From Halorientalis marina (lineage in GTDB: Archaea > Halobacteriota > Halobacteria > Halobacteriales > Haloarculaceae), in the NCBI RefSeq assembly GCF_023028345.1, contig NZ_CP095487.1, positions 496,001 through 560,000 on the forward strand: 64,000 nucleotides of DNA, written 5' to 3'. The notes under the pieces were generated by a model. It was not told the DNA's origin. It did not search any database and saw only the letters and a program-made list of their open reading frames with translations. This document shows positions 27,565 through 37,263 of the stretch, one piece after another. Each line of letters opens with the position of its first letter. Positions within the stretch are counted from its first letter, which is position 1. The translations under genes were made by a program, and so were the position numbers.

Positions 27565-28407
27565 GTGGAGCGCAGACGCTTCCTCGCCGCGCTCGCGACG
27601 GCCGCGGGCGTCGCCGGGTGTTCGGGCGGGTCGGGGGACGGCGGCGACGCGCCGACCTCGACTCGATCCGAGTCGTCACCGTCCGGTGCCGCCGGCGCGG
27701 CCGACAACGCCGCGACCAGCGGGCTCGCCGCACAGGGGATCCCGGCGACGATCTGCTCGGAACCGGTCCAGGCCGACCCGGGCATCTACGCCGTCGACGA
27801 CCCGGCGTTCGCTAGCGACTGGACGGGCCGCGACATCGCCCCCGAGTACCGCCGCGACGGGCGCCTCCCTGCCGACGAGACGGTCGTCGGGCTGACCGCA
27901 GACGGGCGCGCGCGGGCGTACCCCCTCTCGGTCTTGACGATTCACGAAAGCGTCAACGACGCGTTCGGCGGGCCGGTGCTGGTCACCTACTGCCCGCTCT
28001 GCCGGAGCGGGCTCGTCGCGGAGCGGGTCGTGGACGGGACGCCGACGACGTTCGGCGTCTCCGGCCTGCTCTGGCGGCCCGAGCGCATCCAGGCCGCCGA
28101 CAGCGTCGCGGACGGGCGCGCGTTCGGGGCCTCCGGGAGCGCGGGCGCGGACGCCGAGGTCGGGGTCAACGGCAACCTCGTGCTGTACGACCGCGCGACG
28201 CGGAGCTACTGGAGCCAGATCCTTGGGCGGGCCATCTGCGGGCCGGCGACCGGCACGGCGCTGTCCATCCGCCCCTCGACCGTCACGACGTGGGGCGAGT
28301 GGCGCGCCGACCACCCCGAGACCGACGTGCTCCTCCCGCCACCGTACTCGGAGACGTTCCGGCCCGCCGACGACGTGGCGGGGCGAACGCCGGGACCGGA
28401 CCGCTAA
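27565..28407 (+). CDS. DUF3179 domain lipoprotein
   Basis: A 280-residue protein. The signal is ERRRFLAALATAAGVAGC (twin-arginine-like, lipobox VAGC), followed by a Ser/Gly/Ala linker and a DUF3179 domain starting near residue 75. The domain has VVGLTADGRARAYPL and the CxxC at Cys143-Cys146 (VTYCPLCRSG). The function of DUF3179 is unknown; the cysteine pair could bind metal or haem-like cofactor. GTG 27565 is preferred because a TATA-like cttacgag is centred 27 bases upstream. Confidence 0.82.
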   Translation: MERRRFLAALATAAGVAGCSGGSGDGGDAPTSTRSESSPSGAAGAADNAATSGLAAQGIPATICSEPVQADPGIYAVDDPAFASDWTGRDIAPEYRRDGRLPADETVVGLTADGRARAYPLSVLTIHESVNDAFGGPVLVTYCPLCRSGLVAERVVDGTPTTFGVSGLLWRPERIQAADSVADGRAFGASGSAGADAEVGVNGNLVLYDRATRSYWSQILGRAICGPATGTALSIRPSTVTTWGEWRADHPETDVLLPPPYSETFRPADDVAGRTPGPDR

Positions 28408-28416
28408 CACCACCTG

Positions 28417-28854
28417 TCAGAGCCGTCCGCTCCCGACGAGCGCGAGGCCGAGGGCGCCGGCGACGACCAGCGCGTCCAGCCCCGCCTCGGAGAGCGGCAG
28501 GACCCCTTCACCGAACGCCCCCGCGACGACGACTGCGAGGGTGCCAGCCGAGAGGAGCGGGCTGGCGGCCAGTTGCCCGGCGAACGCGCGGACCGACCAG
28601 TAGAGGTGTTCGGGCCCCCGGACCAGGGCCGCAGCAACCGAGCGGCTCCCGTCCGGGTTCGCGGCCGTCTCGAAGGCGTCGAGGTCCTCGCGCGTGACGG
28701 TGACGACCTCGCCGGTGTGGACACGGGTCCCGTCGGCGTCACCGACGCGCAACAGCGTCACCGACTCCGCGCCGACGCCGACGACGCGGTAAATCCCGGC
28801 CGGAACGTCGCCGTCCGTCGGTCGGAGGTGGTCGGAGACGGATACGGAGGGCAC
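28417..28854 (-). CDS. Hypothetical protein with C-terminal membrane segments
   Basis: A 145-residue protein starting at GTG 28852-28854. Residues 1 to about 60 look like a small beta domain (GIYRVVGVGAESVTLLRV, then HTGEVVTVTREDLDAF). Two hydrophobic segments follow at about 100-117 and 122-142. I do not recognise a family. It is convergent with the DUF3179 gene, with nine bases between the stops. Confidence 0.7.
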   Translation of the reverse strand: MPSVSVSDHLRPTDGDVPAGIYRVVGVGAESVTLLRVGDADGTRVHTGEVVTVTREDLDAFETAANPDGSRSVAAALVRGPEHLYWSVRAFAGQLAASPLLSAGTLAVVVAGAFGEGVLPLSEAGLDALVVAGALGLALVGSGRL

Positions 28855-28980
28855 CGTTCCGTCGTTCCCCCTTGAGCTACTTAATTACGGGCTGTCTGGC
28901 TGTAACGCTCTCGCTGGAACGGTGAAAGAACGGAGAAGTTCGGTGTGAGCGGTCGCGGTGCGGCCCGCAAGCCCGTTTAC

Positions 28981-29007
28981 CGGATTCGCGCCGTCGGCGC
29001 GAATCCG
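28981..29007. repeat. Perfect inverted repeat
   Basis: cggattcgcgcc (28981-28992) pairs perfectly with ggcgcgaatccg (28996-29007) around a three-base loop. It is followed on the plus strand by gctttttc. It lies between the minus-strand genes at 28417 and 29076 and could end a plus-strand transcript, although no plus-strand gene precedes it closely. Confidence 0.7.
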
Positions 29008-29022
29008 GCTTTTTCGCCCACG

Positions 29023-29070
29023 TTTTTGCCGTGAGCGGTTCGCGCGAAGCGCGAACCCGAACGGCAAAAA
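29023..29070 (-). terminator. Nested hairpin terminator of aconitase
   Basis: It starts six bases after the aconitase stop. The outer arms tttttgccgt (29023-29032) and acggcaaaaa (29061-29070) pair over ten bases. The inner arms ggttcgcgc (29037-29045) and gcgcgaacc (29049-29057) pair over nine. The minus strand thus carries T-runs on both sides of a strong stem, which would fit termination in either direction. Confidence 0.65.
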
Positions 29071-29075
29071 GGTGG

Positions 29076-31049
29076 TTAGTCGTCGGCGGGCGCGTCCGAA
29101 CCGCTGCTCTCGGCCTGCTTTTTCGTGTGGGTGAGCTTCCCACCGTCGGCGAGGATGCGGCGCTCGCGCTCGGAGGCGTCGAGCGCGGCCGTCAGTTCCC
29201 AGTCGTCGTTCACGCGGACGGTGAACTCCTCCTGCCCGGAGCGGACGGCGTCGGCGACGTCGTCGACGATCTCGATGTCGTCGCCCTGCTCGATCTGCTC
29301 GTAGTCGTCCGCGTCGATCTCCAGCGGGACGATACCGAAGTTGAACAGGTTCGCCTTGTGGATGCGGGCGAAGCTCTGGGCGAGGACGCCCTCGACACCG
29401 AGGAACATCGGGCAGAGCGCCGCGTGCTCACGCGAGGAGCCCTGGCCGTAGTTCTCGCCGGCGACGAGGAAGCCGCCGTCGCTGTCGAGTGCGCGCTGTG
29501 CGAAGTCCTCGTCGACACGCGAGAGCGTGAACTCCGAGAGCTTCGGGATGTTCGACCGGTACATCAGGATGTCCTGCGTTGCAGGGATGATGTGGTCGGT
29601 CGTGATGTTGTCGTCCATCTTCAGGAGCGCCGGGCCACCGATGTCGGCGCCGAGCGGGTCCTTCAGCGGGACGTCGCCGATGTTCGGCCCCTTGACGAGC
29701 TCGTCGTCGACGGGGTCGTCCGGCGTGATGATGTCGTTCTCGGCGCCCGCGTACTCGTCGGGCAGCTCGAAGCCGGGGTCCTCGAGGTCGCCCAGCTCGT
29801 CGGCCAGGTTACGCGGGTCGACGATCTCGCCTTTGATGGCCGCCGCGGTGGCGACTTCCGGCGAGCAGAGGTAGACGTTGTCGTCCTCGATGCCGGAGCG
29901 GCCCTCGAAGTTGCGGTTGAACGTCCGCAGCGAGACGGAGTCACTGCCGGGCACGTGGCCGATGCCGATACAGGCACCGCAGGTGGCCTCGGAGTAGTTG
30001 ACGCCAGCGGCCATCATTTCGGCCGTCCAGCCCTCGCGGGCGAGCATCTCGCTGGCCTTCTTCGAGCCGGGCGCGACGATCATCTCGGTGTCCGGCTGGA
30101 TGGAGCGGCCTTCCAGCATCTTCGCCGACGGGAGGATATCCTCGTAGCCGCCGTTGGTACAGGAGCCGATGATGACCTGGTCGACGTCGACGCCCTCGAC
30201 CTCGCGGACGGGGACGACGTTGTCGGGCATGGACGGCTCGGAGATGAGCGGCTCCAGGTCCGACAGGTCGATGGTGATCTGGTCGTCGTACTCGGCGTCC
30301 TCGTCGGGGCCGATCTCGACGTACTCGTCCTCGCGACCCTGGCGGGCGAGGTAATCCTCGGTCTTCTCGTCGGTCGGGAAGACGGAGGACGTGGCACCGA
30401 GTTCCGTGCCCATGTTCGTGATCGTCGTCCGCTCGGGCACCGAGAGGCTCTCGACGCCGGGGCCGGTGTACTCGAAGATCTTGCCGACGCCGCCCTTCAC
30501 GGAGAGGCGACGGAGCATCTCGAGGATGACGTCTTTCGCGGTCGCCCACTCGGGCAGTTCGCCCTCGAGGCGGACGTTGACGACTTCGGGCATCTCGATG
30601 TAGTAGGGGCCGCCACCCATGGCGACCGCCACGTCGAGGCCGCCCGAACCGATGGCGAGCTGACCGAGGCCGCCGGGGGTCGGGGTGTGGGAGTCACTGC
30701 CCAGGAGCGTCTTGCCGGGGGCGGCGAAGTTCTCCTTGTGGACGTTGTGACAGATACCGTTGCCCGGTCGCGAGAAGTACGCGCCGAACGTGCCAGCCGC
30801 CGAGCGCAGGAAGCGGTGGTCGTCGGTGTTCTTGAAGTCGAACTGGTACGTCTGGTGGTCGCAGTACTGTGCCGCGAGCTCCGTCTGGACTTCGTCGAGG
30901 CCCAGCGCCTCGAACTGCAGCCATACCAGCGTGCCGGTCGTGTCCTGTGTGAGGACCTGGTCGATCTCGATCCCGATCTCCTCGCCGGTCTCGAGTTCGC
31001 CCTCGACGAGGTGGTCGTCAAGGATTTTTTCCGTAAGCGTCTGTCCCAT
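29076..31049 (-). CDS. acnA: Aconitate hydratase
   Basis: A 657-residue aconitase. It isomerises citrate to isocitrate in the TCA cycle with a 4Fe-4S cluster. Cluster cysteines are visible at Cys297 (GSCTNGGYED), Cys357 and Cys360 (TCGACIGIGH). Other hallmarks: GSDSHTPTPGGLGQLAIG, then FNRNFEGRSG and the swivel-domain NYGQGSSREHAAL. The length fits the shorter archaeal form. TATA-like tttatatc (31076-31083, minus strand) is centred about 28-30 bases before the ATG. Confidence 0.95.
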   Translation of the reverse strand: MGQTLTEKILDDHLVEGELETGEEIGIEIDQVLTQDTTGTLVWLQFEALGLDEVQTELAAQYCDHQTYQFDFKNTDDHRFLRSAAGTFGAYFSRPGNGICHNVHKENFAAPGKTLLGSDSHTPTPGGLGQLAIGSGGLDVAVAMGGGPYYIEMPEVVNVRLEGELPEWATAKDVILEMLRRLSVKGGVGKIFEYTGPGVESLSVPERTTITNMGTELGATSSVFPTDEKTEDYLARQGREDEYVEIGPDEDAEYDDQITIDLSDLEPLISEPSMPDNVVPVREVEGVDVDQVIIGSCTNGGYEDILPSAKMLEGRSIQPDTEMIVAPGSKKASEMLAREGWTAEMMAAGVNYSEATCGACIGIGHVPGSDSVSLRTFNRNFEGRSGIEDDNVYLCSPEVATAAAIKGEIVDPRNLADELGDLEDPGFELPDEYAGAENDIITPDDPVDDELVKGPNIGDVPLKDPLGADIGGPALLKMDDNITTDHIIPATQDILMYRSNIPKLSEFTLSRVDEDFAQRALDSDGGFLVAGENYGQGSSREHAALCPMFLGVEGVLAQSFARIHKANLFNFGIVPLEIDADDYEQIEQGDDIEIVDDVADAVRSGQEEFTVRVNDDWELTAALDASERERRILADGGKLTHTKKQAESSGSDAPADD

Positions 31050-31228
31050 AACGTCTCTTTCTCGACTATCCGCGGATATAAATCATGCGAGTCTCTGCTC
31101 TTACACTCCCCCCAACGCTACCCACGTCCTAGTAGACCTCTGTTCCCCTCCAATCCGTCGACGGTGGGACCACGGAATCCGCCCCCGACGACCGGCACGG
31201 TTTTGTGGTCGCTCGCCGCCTTCGGGAT

Positions 31229-31714
31229 ATGTTCCGCAGTGGCGCCTTCCTCGCCGACCACCTCGGCGACCTCGGCGACGCACAGGTCCAGCCCAACGGC
31301 GTCGACCTCACGCTCGGTGCCGTCTTCGAGCAGACGGCCGCCGGTCGGATCGCCCGTGACGGCAAATCGGTCGGCGACCGCCGGGAGATCGAACCGGACG
31401 ACGACGGCGACGGCGCTCCCGTCTACCGGCTCGACCCTGGCGGGTATATCGTCCAGTACGGCGAGCGCGTCGTCATCCCCGAAGAACACGTCGGCTTCCT
31501 CTACCCGCGGTCGTCGCTGCTGCGTAACTCCTGTACCGTCGACACGGCGGTCTGGGACGCCGGCTACGAGGGCCGCGGGGAGGGGCTGCTGGAGGTTCAC
31601 CACGAACTCGAACTCGAACGCGGCGCCCGCATCGCCCAGCTCGTGATCGCCGCGGCCGACCACGAGGGCACCTACGACGGGGCGTACCAGGGCGAGGGCC
31701 TGTCGACCGACTGA
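31229..31714 (+). CDS. dUTPase / dCTP deaminase-like protein
   Basis: A 161-residue trimeric dUTPase-fold protein. The motifs are VQPNGVDLTLG, the substrate motif PRSSLLRNSCTVDTAVWDAGYEGRGEG and the ERGARIAQLV motif. It would remove dUTP, or deaminate dCTP, keeping uracil out of DNA. The Gln of AQLV and the RSS motif fit either activity, so the exact reaction is undecided. ATG 31229 is chosen over an upstream in-frame start because the family begins with the MF-R-SG-type segment. Confidence 0.85.
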   Translation: MFRSGAFLADHLGDLGDAQVQPNGVDLTLGAVFEQTAAGRIARDGKSVGDRREIEPDDDGDGAPVYRLDPGGYIVQYGERVVIPEEHVGFLYPRSSLLRNSCTVDTAVWDAGYEGRGEGLLEVHHELELERGARIAQLVIAAADHEGTYDGAYQGEGLSTD

Positions 31715-31758
31715 AACGAGGCGACGGTTTATGGTCGCGGCGGCGCAGGTGACAGTCT

Positions 31759-34401
31759 ATGAGCGACGGGGCTGGCGACACCGAGGGCAGGGACTCGGTC
31801 GTCTCGGCGGGCGAGCGGACGATCCACGTCCTCCACGTGGACGACGAGTCGGGGATGCGTGAGACCACGTCGATGTGGCTGGAGCGGGTCAACGACCGGT
31901 TCGACGTCCGGACGGCGGCGGGCGCCGAGGCGGCGCTCGAACGGCTCGAGGAGGCGCGAATCGACTGTATCGTCAGCGATTACGATATGCCCGGGACCAA
32001 CGGACTGGAGTTGCTGGAGGCCGTCCGGAACCGCTACCCCGACCTCCCCTTTATCCTCTTTACTGGCAAGGGTAGCGAGGAGATCGCGAGCGAGGCAATC
32101 TCGGCCGGCGTGACCGACTACCTCCAGAAGGAGGTCGGGACCGACCAGTACACGCTCCTGGCGAACCGCATCGAGCGGGCGGTCTCCGAGCGCCGGACCG
32201 AGAGCGCGCTCGCCGAGAGCGAGCGCGTGCTCTCGACGCTGATGAGCAACATCCCGGGCATGGTCTACCGCTGTCGCAACGAGCGTGGCCGGTCGATGGC
32301 GTTCGTCAGCGACGGGGCTATCGACGTGATCGGGTACCGACCGGCGGCGCTGGTCGACGGCGACGTGTCCTTCGGCGCGGACGTGATCCACCCGGAGGAC
32401 CGCGAGGACGTCTGGGACGCCATCCAGGCGGCCATCGACGAGGGGGTGCCCTACAAACTGGAGTACCGCGTCCGCACGAAACACGACGAGACGCGGTGGG
32501 TCCGCGAACAGGGACGCGCGGTCGACCGAGACGGCGATACCGCGGTACTGGAGGGCGTCGTCACCGACATCACCGAGCGGAAAGCACAGGAGCAGGAACT
32601 GGCGACCGAGCGCGACCGCCTCTCGGCGCTGTTCGAGAACAGCGGCGCGCCCATCGTCTACTGCGAGTTCGAGGACGGCGACCCCATCGTCCGCGACGCC
32701 AACCCGGCCTTCGAGGACGTGTTCGGCTACGATCGCGACCAGGCCGTCGGCGAGTTCGTCGACGACCTGATCGTCCCCGAGGACCGCCGCGACGAGGGGG
32801 CCTCGATAAACGAGCGCGCACAGGCGGGCGAACACGTCGTCGTCGAGAGCGAACGCGAGACCGTCGACGGCCGCCGCGATTTCCAAATCCGCGCCATCCC
32901 GATCCATCCCGGGAAAGAGAGCGACGAGGGGTGGGCGGTCTACACCGACGTGACCGAACAGCGGGAACGCGAGGCGGCGCTCCGGCAGACGAAACAGCGC
33001 TACCGCCGCGTCGTCGAACAGAACCTCTTCGGCATCTACATCCTCCGGGACGGAATCATCGAGTACGCGAACCCACGGGCGGCCGAGATTTTCGGGTACG
33101 AGCCTGACGGGATGGAGGGGCGACGGGCACTCGACGTGGTCGCCGAGTCCGATCACGACACCCTGCGGCGCAACATCGAACGGGTCCGGGCCGGCGAGGT
33201 CGAGGAACTCCACGACGAACACACCGGCGTCCGGAAGGACGGTACCACCTTCGACTTCGAGTTCCACAGCGCCGTCATCGAGTACGAGGGCGAGCCAGCG
33301 CTGCTGGGTGCGCTCCAGGACATCTCCGACCGCAAGGCCCGCGAGCGGGAACTCGAACGGTCCGAGGAGATGCTCGACACCGTCGGCGACGGCGTCTATG
33401 CCCTCGACGAGCATCGCGAGTTCATCGCCGTCAACGAGACGCTGACGGAGATGACCGGCCACGACCGCGAGGAACTGCTCGGGGCCTCCGCCGACCTGGT
33501 CATCCCCGAACGCGACGCCGAGCGCGCCAAGGAACTGCGCCGGGAACTCCAGGAAACCGACACCGACGTGGTGACGATGGACCTCACGCTCCAGCGAAAG
33601 GACGGCGGCTCGATCCCCTGTGAGGTCCGCTTCCGACAGTTGCTCGGCGAGGACGACGAGTACCGCGGGACCGCCGGCGTCGCCCGCGACGTCTCCGACC
33701 GCCGGGAGCGTGAGAGCCAGCTCGAACGGCAGAACGAACGGCTCGAACAGTTCGCCCGCCTCGTCTCACACGACCTGCGCAATCCGCTGAGCGTCGCCGA
33801 GACGCGGCTCGAACTCCTCTACCGGACCGGCGACGAGGAACACTACCGGAAGGCCAGCGAGGCTCACGACCGCCTCGACACCATCATCGAGGACGTGCTC
33901 GAACTCGCGCGCCGCGGGCGGACGGTCGACGACCCGGAGCCGGTTTCGGTCGAGCGGACCGCCTCGGCCGCCTGGGGCCTCACGACTGCCGAGGACGCCA
34001 CCCTCACAGTCAGCCTCCCGGGCACGGTCGACGCCGACGAGGGCCGCCTCCAGGCGCTGTTCGAGAACCTCTTTCACAACGCGGTCGACCACGGTGGGAC
34101 GGACGTGACGGTGACCGTCGGCCTCTTCGAGGACGGGTCCGCCGGCGGCGGCTTCTTCGTCGCCGACGACGGCCCCGGGATCCCCGAAGACGAGCGCCAG
34201 GCCGTCTTCGAGGCGGGGCACTCCACGGCCGACGAGGGGACCGGATTCGGACTGAACATCGTCGAGACCATCGCCGAGGCCCACGGCTGGGCGGTGTTCC
34301 TCGTCGACACCGCCGACCTCGACGCCGTCGCGGCCCCCGACCGTTCGGGCGCGGCCTTCGTGTTCACCGGCGCCGAGACGACCGTCGCCGACGAGGAGTG
34401 A
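31759..34401 (+). CDS. Response-regulator/multi-PAS histidine kinase
   Basis: An 880-residue soluble sensor kinase. The receiver domain spans residues about 22-145, with phospho-acceptor Asp74 (SDYDMPG) and the conserved LFTGKG and QKEVG. About four PAS domains follow (roughly 155-275, 285-405, 410-530, 535-655). The HisKA domain has His671 (SHDLRNPL), and the ATPase has FHNAVDHGG, ADDGPGIPEDE and GTGFGLNIV. No membrane helix is seen, so it senses inside the cell. No response-regulator partner is adjacent. Confidence 0.93.
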   Translation: MSDGAGDTEGRDSVVSAGERTIHVLHVDDESGMRETTSMWLERVNDRFDVRTAAGAEAALERLEEARIDCIVSDYDMPGTNGLELLEAVRNRYPDLPFILFTGKGSEEIASEAISAGVTDYLQKEVGTDQYTLLANRIERAVSERRTESALAESERVLSTLMSNIPGMVYRCRNERGRSMAFVSDGAIDVIGYRPAALVDGDVSFGADVIHPEDREDVWDAIQAAIDEGVPYKLEYRVRTKHDETRWVREQGRAVDRDGDTAVLEGVVTDITERKAQEQELATERDRLSALFENSGAPIVYCEFEDGDPIVRDANPAFEDVFGYDRDQAVGEFVDDLIVPEDRRDEGASINERAQAGEHVVVESERETVDGRRDFQIRAIPIHPGKESDEGWAVYTDVTEQREREAALRQTKQRYRRVVEQNLFGIYILRDGIIEYANPRAAEIFGYEPDGMEGRRALDVVAESDHDTLRRNIERVRAGEVEELHDEHTGVRKDGTTFDFEFHSAVIEYEGEPALLGALQDISDRKARERELERSEEMLDTVGDGVYALDEHREFIAVNETLTEMTGHDREELLGASADLVIPERDAERAKELRRELQETDTDVVTMDLTLQRKDGGSIPCEVRFRQLLGEDDEYRGTAGVARDVSDRRERESQLERQNERLEQFARLVSHDLRNPLSVAETRLELLYRTGDEEHYRKASEAHDRLDTIIEDVLELARRGRTVDDPEPVSVERTASAAWGLTTAEDATLTVSLPGTVDADEGRLQALFENLFHNAVDHGGTDVTVTVGLFEDGSAGGGFFVADDGPGIPEDERQAVFEAGHSTADEGTGFGLNIVETIAEAHGWAVFLVDTADLDAVAAPDRSGAAFVFTGAETTVADEE

Positions 34402-34482
34402 CGGGCGGCCCACGCGGCCGGGACGTACTGGCTCCGAGCGGGTCTGAGGGCCGCTAGCGGCGTCTGAAGCCGGATGGCTTGA

Positions 34483-34505
34483 TACCTAGTGGTAACTATT
34501 AGGTA
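34483..34505. promoter_or_regulatory. Imperfect palindrome at a lipoprotein promoter
   Basis: tacct with aggta at the ends, and 9 of 11 positions pair across a 23-base dyad centred on 34494. It coincides with the expected TATA position for the gene starting at 34517 or 34529. A regulator bound here would block transcription. The symmetry is seen; a binding protein is not known. Confidence 0.4.
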
Positions 34506-34516
34506 ATGTCGGATTC

Positions 34517-35485
34517 ATGTCCGGTCGTATGTCCGACGAATCAACGAACCGACGGAACAGGCGCGCCGTGTTGCGCGCCGGACTGGTCGCTGGAACCGCA
34601 CTCGTCGCCGGCTGTAGCGGCGGTGGCGGCGACGGGACCGACACCGACGCCGAGGACGAGGGAGACGACTCGACGGCGACGGACCGCTCGACGGCCACCT
34701 CTGAACCGAGCGACGGTACCGACACCGGGATGGACACGACCGAGAGCGGGCCGGCGGACCCGGCACCGACGCCGTTGCTCGACGACGACTTCGAGGACGG
34801 CGACTACACGGCGGACCCGGCCTGGGAGGAGTTGACGGTGCCGAACGACGACTTGACGGTCGGCTCGGTGGAGATCGTCGACAGTTCGGCGCCCGGGGAG
34901 GGGAGCAACGCGGCCCGGATAACCGACCGCAGCGACGGCCGGGTGCCGGGCCCGACCGCCCTCCGGCTCGCGGATCCGCTGTCCGGCGTCGACGGCGCCT
35001 GGACGATGACGGGGCTGTTCTCCCCCGCGGAGATTGCCGACGGCGTGATCCGCCGGCACAACATGGTCTCCTTCTACTGGCCGCCGGACGCGAACTTCGG
35101 TAACCGGGCCGTCGTGGAGTTTCGCTTCACGGAGACGACCGACGACGTGGACGGCCAGCAGCTCCAGTTCCGCACGCAGCCCCAGGAGAACAGGGAGTGG
35201 TCGACGACCGACACGGACGCCGCCACGCTCGACACCGACACCTGGTACCGCTGGGAACTCGTCCACGACGGCACGGGCGGGTACACCGGCCGCCGCTGGC
35301 CGGCGGACGGGAGCCGCGACGGCGGGTCGGAACTCACCGTCGACTTCGAGGCGCCCGGCGAGTCGGTCCAGCTCTCGGTGGAGGTGTTCAGCTCCGACAC
35401 CACCGGGACCCGCGACCCGACCGAAGAGCCGGGTTCGTTCCCGTACAGCGTCGACCACGACTACGTCCGGGTAACGCCGCAGTGA
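34517..35485 (+). CDS. Twin-arginine lipoprotein with a lectin-like outer domain
   Basis: A 322-residue secreted protein. NRRNRRAVLRAGLVAGTALVAGC gives a twin-arginine signal and lipobox. A Thr/Asp/Gly-rich linker (to about residue 85) leads into a beta-rich domain starting LLDDDFEDGDYTADPAWEE, the opening typical of concanavalin-like jelly-roll modules. It may bind glycans, which is inference. An in-frame ATG 12 bases downstream (34529) is an equally good start. Confidence 0.75.
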   Translation: MSGRMSDESTNRRNRRAVLRAGLVAGTALVAGCSGGGGDGTDTDAEDEGDDSTATDRSTATSEPSDGTDTGMDTTESGPADPAPTPLLDDDFEDGDYTADPAWEELTVPNDDLTVGSVEIVDSSAPGEGSNAARITDRSDGRVPGPTALRLADPLSGVDGAWTMTGLFSPAEIADGVIRRHNMVSFYWPPDANFGNRAVVEFRFTETTDDVDGQQLQFRTQPQENREWSTTDTDAATLDTDTWYRWELVHDGTGGYTGRRWPADGSRDGGSELTVDFEAPGESVQLSVEVFSSDTTGTRDPTEEPGSFPYSVDHDYVRVTPQ

Positions 35486-35605
35486 GGGCCCGGCCGTGCC
35501 CGGTCCCGCCGCGCCGACGTAGCGGTCGTGCGGCCGAGAAACCGCGTCCAACTGGCCCGGGGTTCCCCACAGACTGATATACTCCCTCGTGAAAAACCGG
35601 GACAG

Positions 35606-37231
35606 ATGAAACGTGTTGGGCAGGTGGCCGCGGTGGGGGCCGTGGCGACGGTCGCGCTGCTCGCGGTCGTCGGCGGAGCGAGCGCCGCGCAGTCGGTAGC
35701 CGCGGGACCGACCGACGCCGCCGGATCGGACGGTTCGGTCGGGGCGACCGTGTCGGGTGCAGTTCCTGTCGGGGCGGCCGCGGCGAACGAGACTGGCCCG
35801 GCGGCCGCGGCGAACGTGACCGTCCCGGCGGCCACGAGCCACACGAACCTCTCCGTTCTCGTCGCGCCCGGGGGGTCGCTGTCGACCCTCCGGAATGCGT
35901 CGGCGGCGAGCAACTATTCGGAGGTCCTGACGCTACGGCCGCGACCGACGCTCGCCGACGCCATGGTCGTGCGCGTCTCGGCGCCGGGACTGGCCGACGC
36001 GGTGGACAGCCAGCCCGGCAACACCACCACGGACCGATTCTTCGCGCTCCTCGACGACGACCGCGCGAGCCTCCGGATGTACGAGGTCGCCCCGAGCGAG
36101 CAGGGGCCGTTCAAGGCCATCGACGTGACCGACCCCGAGGCAGTGACGGTCGTGCCCGGCGAGGGCGACCGGTTCGATCTCGTGACCGATCCGGCGGCAC
36201 TGAACGGCACGCTCGACCGGAACGGCGACGACCGTCCCGACCCGGGCGGTGCCCCGGTCGGGATCGAATCGTTCGACACCTATCAGTTCAATCTCACGTT
36301 CGAGGGGCAGTCGGAGACGACCGCCATCTCGGTGTTCCCGACCGTCGCCACGGTCGCGGCCGACCAGCCCAACGACACGCCGCAGGTGTTCCCCGCCGCG
36401 AACCAGTCCATCGGCGGGACGACGACGGTCGCGCCCGGGACCCGACTGGACATCGAACTCGTCGTCCGCGGTGAGAGTGGCTTCTCACAGCAACGGACCG
36501 TCACCGTCACGAACCGCTCGCTGTCGGAGTTCACGGCCACCTTCGACCTCCAGGACGCGGTCGGCGCGCGCAACATCAGCGTCGTGGCCCGCCTCGACGG
36601 CGACCCCATCGGCGGGGCCGACGGTCGCATCCTCGACCTGTCGGCGACGCTCGACGCCCCGGACCGGAGCGAGAGCCGAGAGATACTCCGGATTCCGCGC
36701 GCCAACCTCTCACAGGGTGGGTTCGTCATCGTTCGGCCGGTCGGGTCCGACCGGATCGTCGGCAAGCAGTACCTCTCTCCCGGGGTTCACGAGGACGTCT
36801 CGGTCTCGCTCGTCCCGGGGATTCAGGCCGACGCGCTCAACACCACGCTCTACGTCGACTTCGACGGCGACCGCCGGTTCGACGGCGACGGGACCGACCG
36901 CCCCTACCGCCGGCCCATCGGCACCGTCTCCACCATCGTGAGCCTCGAAGCGCCGTCGACGCCCGTCCCGACCTCGCCGCCACCGACGACGACCACCCGA
37001 CCGCCCACGACGAGCGCGACACCGCTGCCGACGACCACCCGGCCGCCCACCACGGGCACGACGCCGCCGTCCGGCACTACTGTCGACCCCGTCGCCGGCC
37101 CGGAGACGAACGTTCCCACGACGTTCACCCCTTACACGTTCACCGTCGAGAGCGGCCCCGGCTTCGGGGTCGCCGCCGCGCTCGCGGCCCTCGTCGCGCT
37201 CGGCCTGCTCGCCCGGCGCCGGTCGCCCTGA
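35606..37231 (+). CDS. Surface protein with DUF7282 domain and PGF-type C-terminus
   Basis: A 541-residue exported protein. The signal peptide covers residues 1 to about 28. A BGTF-like N-terminal region with many N-x-S/T sites follows, then a DUF7282-type domain near residues 360-445 (RANLSQGGFVIVRP, SPGVHEDVSVSL). A Thr/Pro-rich stalk leads to a C-terminal GPGFGVAAALAALVALGLL with RRR, a PGF-CTERM-like sorting signal cut by archaeosortase. TATA-like gatatactc (35576-35584) is 26 bases before the ATG, which rules out the longer upstream frame. Confidence 0.85.
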   Translation: MKRVGQVAAVGAVATVALLAVVGGASAAQSVAAGPTDAAGSDGSVGATVSGAVPVGAAAANETGPAAAANVTVPAATSHTNLSVLVAPGGSLSTLRNASAASNYSEVLTLRPRPTLADAMVVRVSAPGLADAVDSQPGNTTTDRFFALLDDDRASLRMYEVAPSEQGPFKAIDVTDPEAVTVVPGEGDRFDLVTDPAALNGTLDRNGDDRPDPGGAPVGIESFDTYQFNLTFEGQSETTAISVFPTVATVAADQPNDTPQVFPAANQSIGGTTTVAPGTRLDIELVVRGESGFSQQRTVTVTNRSLSEFTATFDLQDAVGARNISVVARLDGDPIGGADGRILDLSATLDAPDRSESREILRIPRANLSQGGFVIVRPVGSDRIVGKQYLSPGVHEDVSVSLVPGIQADALNTTLYVDFDGDRRFDGDGTDRPYRRPIGTVSTIVSLEAPSTPVPTSPPPTTTTRPPTTSATPLPTTTRPPTTGTTPPSGTTVDPVAGPETNVPTTFTPYTFTVESGPGFGVAAALAALVALGLLARRRSP

Positions 37232-37263
37232 CGGGCGCTCGCGGCCGTTCCGATGCCCCGGAC

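Noticed and set aside
29031..31646. Plus-strand frame of about 870 codons over aconitase
   Set aside because: Antisense shadow of acnA, without initiation signals.
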